A DNA stretch of 64,000 bases from Gelatoporia subvermispora B (Eukaryota > Basidiomycota > Agaricomycetes > Polyporales > Gelatoporiaceae): positions 260,591 through 324,590 of the forward strand of contig KB445804.1 in assembly GCA_000320605.2 (NCBI GenBank). The letters are read 5' to 3'. The translations under genes and the position numbers were made by a program. This document shows, piece by piece, positions 34,237 to 44,766 of this stretch (position 1 is its first letter; the number at the start of each line of letters is the position of its first letter). The notes below the pieces were generated by a model. It did not search any database, was not told the DNA's origin, and saw only the letters and a program-made list of their open reading frames with translations.

Positions 34237-35907
34237 TCATTCCTCGTCAGGTATTTCCCCCGTTTCGTCGGGGATGCTAACGATGCTGATAGGACGCGGC
34301 TTGCCAGACTCGAGCATGTTCACGATCGCCTCTAGATCGTCTCCTGCTTGACCATTCATTTGAGGATGCGCCGTATCATCCTCGGCAGGCACGCTGTGCT
34401 GATCCTCTTCAACTACCTCGTGTTCGAGCTTCGCGGACGTATGCGCTTCTGATGTCGTCTCGACGGGCGTCTGAGCCTCGTCTGAAAGTGGCTCGTGCTC
34501 GGTCTGCGGGGGCTGCGTAACTGTGCTCTCCACAGGGACGTCAGCGTCGAGAGCCCTCTCTTCGACATGAGCCTCGGTGCCGCGCAAAGAGTCTAGAGCG
34601 CCTTCTTCTCCATGGTCACCGGCATCCTCGGCAATATGAGCCTCCTCCACATCTACCTCATGTGGTTCTCCGTGTTCCGCCTCGTACTCTTCCGGTTCGT
34701 GCACCAAGTCTGTCGCAGCATGCTCCGCATCGTCCACGAACGACGCTCCCGAAGCCTCCTGTTCCTGCTCGTGAGCTTCCTCAGCATGGACATCATGCTC
34801 AGACTCGAAATCTACAGTCGCTGCCGCCGCCTCGGCTGCTACTGTCGCGCCCTGCTTCGCCTCCTTCAGCTTCGCGCCCGCAAGCCCGACGCGCGGCTTT
34901 AGGGCAGACCCACGGGCAGGAGTCGCCCCTCTGGTGGGCGCCTTCCCCCCTCGTGTGGAAGGCACGATGGTAGGAGTCCTTGCCTTCGATAGGCTCGCTG
35001 CGGTGGGCTTGCTTAACCTGTCCAGTGCGGGCGTTGGACCACTAGACTTTCGTACAGGAGTAGGGACGTGTTCTGGTGCGTTGCGCGCCTTCGCAAGCGA
35101 GGCCGCCGTAGGAGCGAACAAGCCGGATCTGGACTGTCCGACTGCGGGAGACTTGGCGCGTGCGGGGGAGATGGCGGGTGACATCACACGCACCGGGCCC
35201 GCAGGGGACTTCGCGCGCGATGGGGTCTTGGCACGTGCCGGGGTCGTGGCGATTGACGGCCGCTGCCCTGCGCGCGAGGAAGGTCGCGAAGAAGGGCGAG
35301 GCTTCGCGGGGGTTGCAGCGGCCTTCACAGGGGTTGCGGATGCTGTCGATCGCGAGGCCGGTGTGGAATGGAATGAGGAGGGAGGCACTTTACCTGGCGT
35401 GCGCGCCGGTGTCTTCGCAGATGTAGCGGCAGTCGACTTAACAGCGGTCGATCCCTTCGATGGTGTCGTAGGAGGGCGGGATGGCGCAGTTGTTCCGAGA
35501 CTGGATTGCCGTTGGGGGGTCGGCTTGGGTACTGGGACTGGCAATTCGGGCTGATCCGTGGGGGCGGGATCACTTAACGCCTGGGTAGGCGGTTCCACCG
35601 CAGTCTCCCCAACGGCGGGTTCTGGCGCGACCGCGGCGGGCGGGCTCTCCGCCTCTGGCGACTTGGGCTTCACGTCCTCATTACGATCCGGCTCAGGCGC
35701 GATAGGCGCGACGGGCACGACGGGCTTAAGCTTCGGTGGCCATTCACGCTTCTCCTTCAATTCCTCCTTAGCAGAATCTCCGGTATGATGGGACGCGACG
35801 CTCGACGTGCGCGGCGGAATGGATGGGACGATTGACTGTCGTTTTGTCTGCTGCTCGAACCGACCGATGAGGGCGGCTACGCCTTGACGTGGTCTTTCGT
35901 CTGGCAA
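34237..35907 (-). CDS. Low-complexity Ala/Pro/Ser/Glu-rich protein of unknown function
   Basis: A single uninterrupted exon of 556 codons, unusual among its intron-rich neighbours. Conserved-looking ends flank a disordered body: near the N-terminus GVAALIGRFEQQTKRQS, at the C-terminus DDLEAIVNMLE and SIVSIPDETGEIPDEE. The first half is basic, with repeated TP and SP motifs (TPARAKTPSRAKSPA, TAASLAKAR and TAASLSKAR twice), resembling microtubule- or chromatin-associated proteins. The second half is strongly acidic (EHDVHAEEAHEQEQE). No signal peptide or membrane span. A nucleic-acid or cytoskeletal regulator is possible but not shown. The reverse strand also has a long frame, which I treat as a GC-rich shadow because its translation lacks any conserved ends. 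Confidence 0.8.
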   Translation of the reverse strand: MPDERPRQGVAALIGRFEQQTKRQSIVPSIPPRTSSVASHHTGDSAKEELKEKREWPPKLKPVVPVAPIAPEPDRNEDVKPKSPEAESPPAAVAPEPAVGETAVEPPTQALSDPAPTDQPELPVPVPKPTPQRQSSLGTTAPSRPPTTPSKGSTAVKSTAATSAKTPARTPGKVPPSSFHSTPASRSTASATPVKAAATPAKPRPSSRPSSRAGQRPSIATTPARAKTPSRAKSPAGPVRVMSPAISPARAKSPAVGQSRSGLFAPTAASLAKARNAPEHVPTPVRKSSGPTPALDRLSKPTAASLSKARTPTIVPSTRGGKAPTRGATPARGSALKPRVGLAGAKLKEAKQGATVAAEAAAATVDFESEHDVHAEEAHEQEQEASGASFVDDAEHAATDLVHEPEEYEAEHGEPHEVDVEEAHIAEDAGDHGEEGALDSLRGTEAHVEERALDADVPVESTVTQPPQTEHEPLSDEAQTPVETTSEAHTSAKLEHEVVEEDQHSVPAEDDTAHPQMNGQAGDDLEAIVNMLESGKPRPISIVSIPDETGEIPDEE

Positions 35908-36905
35908 GGGCCTGGCGGAAGCAAATCGGTTATGATCTCACACAGTGCATTGGCAGACGACGCGTACGCACATGTTGAACGGTGGTCGGCTGCAAGCGTT
36001 TCGCGACGAAGGCCTGATACACTCTACTCTCGCCGGCGAGAGTGTTGCGAAGCTACACGAAGTCGAGTTGCGAGGATAACGATGTTGAAGTCGGTGATGA
36101 AGTGGTGACGGTAAGTAGCGCTACGCCCTTACAACGCGGGCCTGAAAGAAACCAAGTCAGAATCCGTATCTAACGAGACTACAGGTCGGACCGAGGAGTC
36201 CTTTACCACTCTTGATTGACTTTGTATCTTCAGTCTAGTCTGCATACAATCGGAGTTCTAAACGCGGTGCGTCATCGAGCAATCGTGGGCGCCTACGGAG
36301 AAGTCGCCGTACCTTTTCGCTCTCGATTCGTGTCTCTGACAATTGCTGCTAAGCCGACTGCCCAAGTACATCAAAATCATCGATATCATGTTTAATCATG
36401 TTCAAGCTCTTTTCTTTTTTATGTCTAGAATTTGTGCTATAGATCCTGCCCTTTTAATAGGGCTCATCCATAATAGAGCCGCGCGCCAGCGGCTCAATTG
36501 ACCGTGGCCGGCCGAGCGTCAAAGTCAAGCCGTGCGACTGTATTAGGCTTTTGATTCCTGCTCGCACATACCATTCACCTTGACCACCGACGACATGACC
36601 GATGACGATGAGAAAGACGATGCATCTACACTCCGGACTCCTGCATATCCCGTGTTCGATACCCTCCAGCAAATATCAAAGCCTCATATGGTGAGTGTGC
36701 TGAAACCCGATGCTATACCGCTTTCCAGTAAAGCCTGGGCACACCGCGGGTCGATGCCAGCTTTCATGATAGCACTTCTCTCTTGAGCTGGATGTGTCAG
36801 TGTGCCCCCGCTGGTACATCTGGACGAACGACCATACCTGGCCTACATCACATCGGCCTCGTGCCAGCAGAGCGCCCGTGTAGCTGATGATTGCATCCAC
36901 AGACC
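35908..36905. other. Divergent intergenic region
   Basis: About 1 kb between the low-complexity gene and the first Ca2+ ATPase gene. It must contain both promoters. No gene recognised. Confidence 0.4.
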
Positions 36906-39900
36906 ATGTCTGCATCTACTGAACCCATATCGCTCTCGTCCAGTTCCGAAATTCATCTGAACTGCGAGACGTCTGCTAAGGACCTACGCGACCTTCGAGA
37001 GCAATTCACATCTGTATCGTCTCCAGAACAAGCCGCTCGAACTCACGGGACGATCGAAGATTCACTACCAACTGCGGTACCATCCGGCCAATCTCCGTCA
37101 GCAATCGTTCCTGAGATACCTTGCACTGATACACCATTAGAAGAACGCTATTATGATGGCACACCTGACAGTCTACTATCCCGTCGTCCTGTAGAGCCCC
37201 AAACCCGAGATCAAGAGTCTGACGGTCACCTCGAATTGGGTGGTCAAAGCACGCGGACGCTGCCCGCCCTCGATATGAGGTGCGACCCCGACACTGCAAG
37301 TTCGAATAATGTATCCTTTGTCTCTCCACCTCCATCCCCAACTTTGTCTACACGGTCATCAGTGCACTTCGTTCAGCCCACATCGCTGTCCTTGAGAGAG
37401 AACCTGGCTTCCCGAGATGGAATGTCGTCTTTGGGCCTTTTGAGCCCGAGCTACGGACACAGAAGGAAGGGGAGTTTTGCCAGCACCCTGGATGATAGCA
37501 TGGAGGGCACCGAATGGGACTCACACATCTATAACTTGAGCCCTAAAACTCGTCCACGGTCTGGGACTGGTGGAGAGCGAAGTACGACAATGTCGCCAAC
37601 AAACACGCACTTCGATGATAGATCTGACGTGGACGAGACCACTCTGCGTTCGCGCTCGAATAGTCGCGCACAACCCCGACACAAGTCCATCGACGAGAAG
37701 GACCAGACGGGCTGGAAGACCGGAGAGACCCTGCCCGTTTCTGATGGGTCGACCGACGATAATACTGATCCGACCCCATTTGCGTTCAAACCGTCCCACC
37801 TCTCCTGTCTCGTCGATCCGAAGGATCTTGAGCGCCTCCGAGATATGGGTGGGATAGATGCCGTCTTGAGGGGTCTTGGGACGGACGGCGAGCGCGGCCT
37901 GGCCCGTCTTGGAGAAACGGTAGAGGTGGTGGTGCCGGAAAGCACAGGAGAAGGTGTAGCGCCGGGTATCGTTGTCACGGAACCAGTTGAAGATGGGACT
38001 GGCCAGCAAGAGACAGCCTACAGAGCGACCTTCGCCCAGCGGCGAGCGATTTATGATCGTAACGTCTTGCCACCTAGGATAAGGCAAGGCTTTCTTGGGT
38101 TGATGTGGCGGGCGATGAAGGATAAGGTTCTGGTATGCCAAGTTGTCTTGCATACATGGCATAACTTCAACTTCACATAGATTCTACTGACAATCGCTAC
38201 TTCGGTATCGCTTGCTCTCGGACTCGTTCGAGATCTCACTTCAGTTCCGCCAAGACAGCCTGCGGTCGACTGGGTGGAAGGTGTCGCGATCATGGTCGCT
38301 ATGATCATCGCTGTAAGTGCCCATACGTACACTCCTTGGCCAGACTAATTCCTAATTGCGCGTCATATTTAGGTTATGATCGGTAGCCTGAATGACTGGC
38401 TGAACGAGCGGCGACTCCAGGTGGTGGACGACCTGATGGGGAAGCGCGGTGTGAGAGTCATTCGCAACGGTGTCGAACAATTCATCGACATTGAAGACGT
38501 AATGGTGGGCGACGTGACACTGCTAGAACCCGGAGAAATCATCCCTTGCGACGGTATCTTGATATCCGGATATAATATCAAATGCGACGAATCTGGTGTA
38601 ACGGGGGAAAGCGATATCGCCAGCAAACTATCATATAGAGACTGTATCCGTTCGAAAGGGGCGGGGGCAGGGGACGGTACCCGGGATGATGTTGATAGTA
38701 CCAAGCACGCGGATTGTTTCCTGGTCAGCGGAAGCAAAGTGTTAGAGGGCTGTGGAAGATATGTCGTCATAGCGGTTGGCCCACATAGTTTCAACGGCCG
38801 CATCATGCTCGGTATGAGTTCCTGCGCGCTGATCTCTCACCAGGCGTTGATCGAATCGAACAGCGCTTCGCAGCAAGACTGAGGCCACACAGCTACAAGC
38901 AAATTTAGATAATCTGGCAGGATCTACCGCCAAGCTCGGGAGCACAGCAGGTCTCGTTCTTTTCGCATCCCTCATGATTCGATACTTTGTGCAGCTGGGC
39001 ACTGGGAGCCCTGCAAGGACCTCCCTCGAGAAAGCCGTCACCTTTATTCAAATTCTGATTATCTCGATTATCCTCATCATGGTTGCTGTCCCGGAAGGTG
39101 AGTATACGGTTACAGGACGCTTTCTACCATATACCGATCAGATTTAAGGTCTCCCGCTTGTGTTCACTCACACCTCATCTTTGATCATCAAACACATGGC
39201 AAAGGAGGGTCTCCTTGTCAGAAACCTGGGTTCATGCGAGACCCTTGACAAGATGTCAGTCATATGTACGGATAAGACCGGTCTATTGACGAAGAACAAC
39301 TTGACGGTTATCGCGGGCTCCATCGGGATCCATTGCAAGTTCGTGCGTGATTTGGGAAGCACGAATCTTGGCCAATCCGGGGGACCGAATGGCGTTCCTG
39401 TTAGAACACACGTCCGGGACTTCTCCGTTGATCAATGCGCGCTCAACACCGTCATGTCGCCGAAGCTGCAAGACCTTCTCAATCAAGCTATCGCTATCAA
39501 CTCCACTGCATTTGAACAAACACATCCTGAGACAGGGAAAATCTCCTTTGCCGGTAGCAAGACAGACATAGCCCTACTCAAATTTGCGCAGGGGAATCGA
39601 TGGCCTAGTCATGAGAAGACAAGAGAAGAGGCTCACATTGTTGACATGGTACCACTCTCGAGCTCAAGAGCGTCTATGGGTACTCTAGTACGGATGCCCG
39701 GAGGCTGCTTTCGACTATACCTCAAAGGTCCAAGCGATGTGTTGGCAAAGTCATGCAAGACACACATTGTCGTCCGTAGTGACGCTGTACAGCGGTCTAT
39801 CGACGATGACGTCGAGACCACAGAAATTGACGAACCTGCACGAGATAACATCTTACGGACAAATATAACGTATTCCGAGCAGGGCTTGCGAACCATCGCT

Positions 39901-41868
39901 CTTTGCTACCGCGACTTCGACTCGTGGCCGTTGCCTATTGGTCGAGCTCTGGGAGATGATGTGAGGAACTTCAGTGCTTGCGCCTCATTCCCTTTCTAAC
40001 CCATTGTGTAGGTCGTGTATGATGATCTAGCGAAAGACATGATACTCATTGGGATCATCGGCATTGAGGAGACCCCAGGAAGCAACGTCAGTGAGGCGAT
40101 TGAGAATTGTTTCAGGGCTGGTGTGGCTGTGAAACTGTGCACGGGAGACAATGTTCTTACCGCGCGCACCATCGCCACGCAGTGCGGCATCTTTACCTCT
40201 GGTGGCATCATCATGGAGGGGAAAGTCTTTCGATCCCTGGAGAAGTCCCAAATGCTTCGGATTGCGCCCCACCTGCAGGTGCTCGCGGGATCATCTCCAG
40301 GAGATAAGCAACTTCTTATCAAAACTCTACAATCCCTTGGTGAGGTCGTTGGTGTTGCCGGTGATTGTGCACCGGCTCTGACGACCGCGGACGTCGGTTT
40401 TGGTATGGGCTTATCCGGCACCGAAACGGCTAGAGACGCTTCAGATGTTATCCTCATGGACGACAATTTCGCGCCCATCGTCAATGCCATCGCGTGGGGG
40501 CGACGCATGAACGATGCCATCCGCAAGTTCCTTCAATTCCAAATACCAATAATCATTACCGTCATCGTCACTATACCTATCTCTGCCATAGCATCTGCAC
40601 AGGAGTCCTCTGCATTTTCCGCTGTCCAACTAATCTGGATCAGCACCATCATGGACACATTCGCCGCCATCGCGTTGACGACAGATTTGGCTCGGCCCCT
40701 ATCACTGGATCGAAGACCCGATAGATCGACCACTCACTTACTTACAGTCGACATATACAAGCAGATTATCGGACAGTCAATCTACCAGATTGTCACCATC
40801 CTAATCTTTCACTTCCTTGGTAGCCGAATCCTTGCTCTGGAGCACTCAAGCCATAGCGACACCGTTATTCGGACATTCGTGTTCAACACCTTCGTCTTCA
40901 CCCAGATCTCAAACTCCTTCAATTGTCGACGTGTTGACAACCGTCTCAACATCTTCGAGAGCATACTCCACAACTATTACTTCATGGGCATAACTCTTAT
41001 TGGTCAGTCCTCATACACCCCGCATCGTAAGGATGGCTAAGTACTCAAACCCTGCAGAAACCCTTGTTCAAGTCTTGATTATATCTGTCGGTGGCTCCGC
41101 ATTCCAGGTGACCCGAGTCAGTGGTCGCGAGTGGGGCCTTAGCCTTGCTCTGGGTGTAGTCTCGATACCACTAGGAGCCCTGATTCGTCTTATGCCAAAC
41201 GAGCCTGTAAAGCGCTTCCTTATCAAGGTTAGACTCCTGCAGAGCCCAGACGTACTGCCAATTACCGTGCCAGAAGCCGAATGGAACGCCGTGATAGGAA
41301 GGGCGAGAGATAATTTAAGCACATTTCGACGAGTGCGTGGAGCGCACATGCGCGCTGAACCGTCCTATGCTCGCAGTAACCACGCACTTCCATGGCAGGG
41401 GCCTCGTGTCCGATGGTAAGTTTACTTCAATTGCGGACTATCCAGCAGCTAATCAGACTGGATAGTTCATCCCTTATGACCATGGTTCCGACAGTGACAG
41501 CGGTGTCCACGAGTGTTGAGCGTCGATTACGCTCCTCGAATGGCATATCAGACCCAACTCGATTCCACCCATCGAAGTCTTCAGTCGCACTATGGGAAGG
41601 CAAGGTTCAAGTGCACCCAGACACAGCGTCAGACGACGCAGTCTTTCTGATAGGGGACCCAGTTCCGTGTTGTCCTGAACCCTTAGACCTACCACCTCCT
41701 ATTGCCGACGCAGGTGCTGACATGTCCTGGCAGCATCCTGCTTGGAACTCAAAGGAGGAGACCCTTGGACACGCACCGAGTGGCACCGGATCGCCCCCGC
41801 ACAGTGCTCATGAAAATGACTCGCTACCCGAACATTCCTCGCCCCCCAGCAGCGTTAAAGAAGACTAG
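36906..41868 (+). CDS. PMCA-type P-type ATPase paralogue 1, degenerate (probable pseudoenzyme)
   Basis: Exons 36906-38132, 38181-38312, 38373-38811, 38864-39097, 39149-39960, 40012-41002, 41058-41415 and 41466-41868 give an open 1531-aa frame, with introns at the same places as paralogue 2. The long N-terminus has PPPSPTLSTRSSVHF and GHRRKGSFAS. TGES (GVTGES) and the M4 PEGLP are intact. The phosphorylation motif reads DKTGLLTKN (D719) instead of DKTGTLTQN. AGSSPGDK replaces ARSSPEDK. The hinge GDGTNDGPAL is reduced to GDCAPAL by an in-frame 3-codon deletion near residue 1066. M6 has WISTIMDT where paralogue 2 has WINIIMDT, losing a Ca-binding Asn. The C-tail is longer than in paralogue 2. 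By analogy with known P-type ATPases it should not turn over, but it may still bind partners. Alternatively it is a young pseudogene. Confidence 0.88.
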
Positions 41869-42160
41869 GATGACGTACATCATACCCTGGCGAGAACGGA
41901 CACTTCGCTGCTTCCTCTGATTCTATGCCACGAGGAGGCATGGACGATTACATCATATCACAGACTCACTGGCTGCGTATCTACCGAGACCCTAAGCACG
42001 GCGTGTATTCCGCATAGCAGATAGCATCCCCACGGACATTTGTAATATAGGCCCTTGTAGCTTGTACAGTGCTGTATCATTATCATATGTGTCGTCGTCT
42101 GGGCCGTCCGCACCACGACCTGCACCGGGGTACGGACGACGTCGACGGACAGCCAGGATG
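41869..42160. terminator. Convergent 3' region
   Basis: About 290 bases between the ATPase paralogue 1 stop and the stop of the minus-strand hydrolase. No gene. Confidence 0.4.
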
Positions 42161-43015
42161 CTAAGGGATCCAGCGAGAGAGAAGCGCTATCAAATGACTG
42201 TGGGGGGCTTCCTCCCTCCAGAAATGTGTGGCCCCTTCGATCTGCGTCACCTCCAGATGGCCTTCGCTGCCCTTGGCATCAGCGACGATTCCGTTCATCC
42301 ATGTATCGTACACGTCGGAAGAGGTGAAATCGTCACGATCGCCGTAGACGATCAAGACATTCGAGCGCGGGTCCCGCACAAGGCCGCGAAGGGCCGCCGC
42401 ATATGACCTGCCGTGGAAGGCAGTGAGCCAGTGCCGCGGGCCGATAGGATAGGAGAGCAAGATATGCGAGGTTTGCACGTCTGGATGGACTGGAATGCAG
42501 GATGCAATGAGGGACCCGTAGGAATAACCCTAACTCCATTGTCTGAGTTTACTGCAGATCTGAGGTGTGAGTGTGACGACATACAATGATAACAACGGAA
42601 GTTGTAGTTGGAATGGTATCCAGCGCCCATTGTATGAGCTCGCGCAGGTCCTGAACCTCTCTGGATCCAGTTAGAGAGGGCCAACCAGTCGACTTCCCAA
42701 CACCGCGGGAATTATACCGTAGGACGTGGTAACCTTTTTCCTCGAGCGGAGCAGACAGAAGTTGCAATACACTGATGCAGCGTTTGGTGCCGTTATTCAA
42801 TTTTAAGCATTGTGCAGCACGTACGGATCCTCCATTCGTCCACCTAGCCAAGACCAAGGATGCAAACAGATTGCGAGCTTGCTTGCCACTGCTTCCCTCG
42901 GAGTTTCTGATGGAGTCGCCAGCTCAGGACTAGAAAGGATGTATTCTAAAGTGGTACCGCACGGTAGTTGTACCACATCTCGTGTATCACTCCGGTTAAC
43001 CTGACGGGATGGCAT
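42161..43015 (-). CDS. Alpha/beta-hydrolase fold protein
   Basis: Minus-strand exons 43015-42825, 42771-42585 and 42529-42161 give 248 aa. The oxyanion-hole strand reads LAICLHPWSWLGG, followed by YHVLRYNSRGVGKSTGWPS. The nucleophile elbow is GYSYGS with S129, restored only after splicing. The acid is probably the Asp in VIVYGDRDDF (or IVYGDRDDF as read here) and the base His lies in GATHFWRE. No signal peptide, so probably cytosolic. It belongs to a conserved fungal group of small serine hydrolases without a fixed substrate. It shares a 206-base divergent promoter with CTF8. Confidence 0.87.
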
Positions 43016-43221
43016 AGCAGAAGACTGGTTGCGACAGCTTGTAAGGCTGAACCAAAGCAGTAAGCACTTGAGGAAAGAGCATGTCGCCCTCATGGAGTCA
43101 TGCAAATATCCCCACGTGACCACGATTGTGCTCCGCCACAAACGCGTCGGTTTCGAACGCGACGACCAGTCGCGTTTGTCACCCAAGATACCAGCTCTTT
43201 GCCCAAGCAGACGGTGGCGTC
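43016..43221. promoter_or_regulatory. Short bidirectional promoter, hydrolase and CTF8
   Basis: Only 206 bases separate the two divergent start codons, so the two genes probably share regulatory sequence. No TATA box evident. Confidence 0.5.
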
Positions 43222-43713
43222 ATGATCATCCCAATAAATGTGCAAAGTGGTAGCTCTGGGAGCAGCAAGTTTCCGCCAAGCCTCGCTCAGTTCGGCACCG
43301 ATGAACTGGTGCTGATCGACCTGCAGGGGTCCTTGGACGTAGAGGGCGACAAGCAGGGCCAGATGGTGGGAACACTGAGCGTCGATGAGGCAACAGTACG
43401 CACAAGAGTAGCGTTGTGTATTATCAAGCGCACTAATACTCTGGGGGCGTAGAAAAAGCCGACGTTGCTCATAGGACACCACCTACTCGAGGGCAAATTG
43501 GTTAATCTCCCAAAGCCGCTAGCTATTATGCAGCGTGCCCCAGCTGCTTCGACAGATAACCTAGAAGACGACACGAGAGAGGGGTCAACGAACGCGAGCT
43601 GGAACATCGTGGCAGTAGTGAAGCGCAAAATGGTCTTCTCAAAACGACCGATGCCTATGGTGGGCAAGGGGACTCCTGCCTCGATCGTGCGACCACCAAG
43701 TAGTCGAGGATAA
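43222..43713 (+). CDS. CTF8: Chromosome transmission fidelity protein 8
   Basis: Small subunit of the Ctf18-RFC clamp loader, acting in sister-chromatid cohesion and replication-fork checkpoint signalling in the nucleus. Exons 43222-43395 and 43453-43713 give 144 aa. Family motifs are in order: ELVLIDLQGSLDVEG, GQMVGTL, then across the intron KKPTLLIGHHLLEGKLVNLP, and near the C-terminus WNIVAVVKRKMVFSKRP. The LLIGHHLLEGK motif is diagnostic for Ctf8. Length and domain cover agree with the family. The reverse strand has a longer open frame which I first weighed and discarded. Confidence 0.93.
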
Positions 43714-44766
43714 CGATTGGACATCCAGTACTTTCCTCTGACTTAGTATACAAGACGGCACTGACGGGTCGGAATTGCAGACAGACAATGTATGCTACGG
43801 ATTGTATGTACTTCTAGTGTCATTTCTCAGATACCATCCCGTTCGATGCTTTACCACTAAGGCGCAAATTTGCTCATCTGACACCGCGATAAGCACGTAT
43901 ATACGTATGCGATGATCCTCCGCAAGAATGCAGCAACAGTCTCCTCCCAATAAAAAGCATAAACTAGACACACATGTGCCCAGAGTGCTCCGCACTCGTG
44001 CCCAAAACCATAATGCACAGCTCGTGCATGCACGTATTCAGACATCTAGAAGGGTAGTGGAAGTGGGAACATGTTGGTCATGAAACCATACGGCGCTATT
44101 TGGGAGTCGATAGAACTTCTGAATTGGCACAAGCACTTGCAGTAGAAGCTTCACTGTATGACAGACGAGACATGCGCTCGAGAGAGCTTCGAACACTTTC
44201 AATGCCAAGGGTGGATTCGGACAGTGATTCATTGGAACGGCATATTGCAAGAATGCATCGTACAAAAAGTACAGAAAAAGTACAAAACATACGGTAGTAA
44301 TAATGTCGGCCCTCCCCGATGCAGGATCCCATCCTTCTGATCCACCTCCGTCTCGTCATGAGCGCCAGCCGAAGCGATGCCTCCAGGACAGAAAAGCAGA
44401 CCAGTCAAAACGAATGAGCCCATAATCACCGGGGAAAGACCCAATGGCTCCCGAAGGAACCACTGTCGAGTCGTTCTAGAGGACTGGAACGCGGACAAGG
44501 AGACGGGAGAGCGACCCCAAGCCCGAACTTTTGTGTCCTCAGGGATTTGTTCAAAGAGACGAAAATTGCAAAGGCAGCGCTTATATAGCCACATATGCTT
44601 ATGTAATTTACTCCCACACTCTCGGCCCATTGAGCGCTCGCACACAAGTGCCTCCGTCGCATCCTTGGCCTCGCAGAAGTACTCGAAGCAAGCGACTATC
44701 TCCAGAGTCCTTCTCCTTACTTTGCTTACCATTGCTTATCTTCTGCCGCCCATAAAGCACTTCGAA
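43714..44766. other. Intergenic region upstream of PEX11
   Basis: About 1 kb, including open frames on both strands near 44230-44730 that show no domain and overlap the PEX11 promoter. Nothing called. Confidence 0.35.

Noticed and set aside
34934..35554. Plus-strand 206-codon frame rich in Gly, Val and Asp
   Set aside because: It is antisense to the 556-codon low-complexity protein and reflects its GC-rich repeats; it has no conserved ends.
43287..43724. Minus-strand open frame of 145 codons, briefly considered RNase H2C-like
   Set aside because: The plus strand of the same interval encodes a complete CTF8 with diagnostic LLIGHHLLEGK and a clean intron; the minus frame has no ordered motifs.
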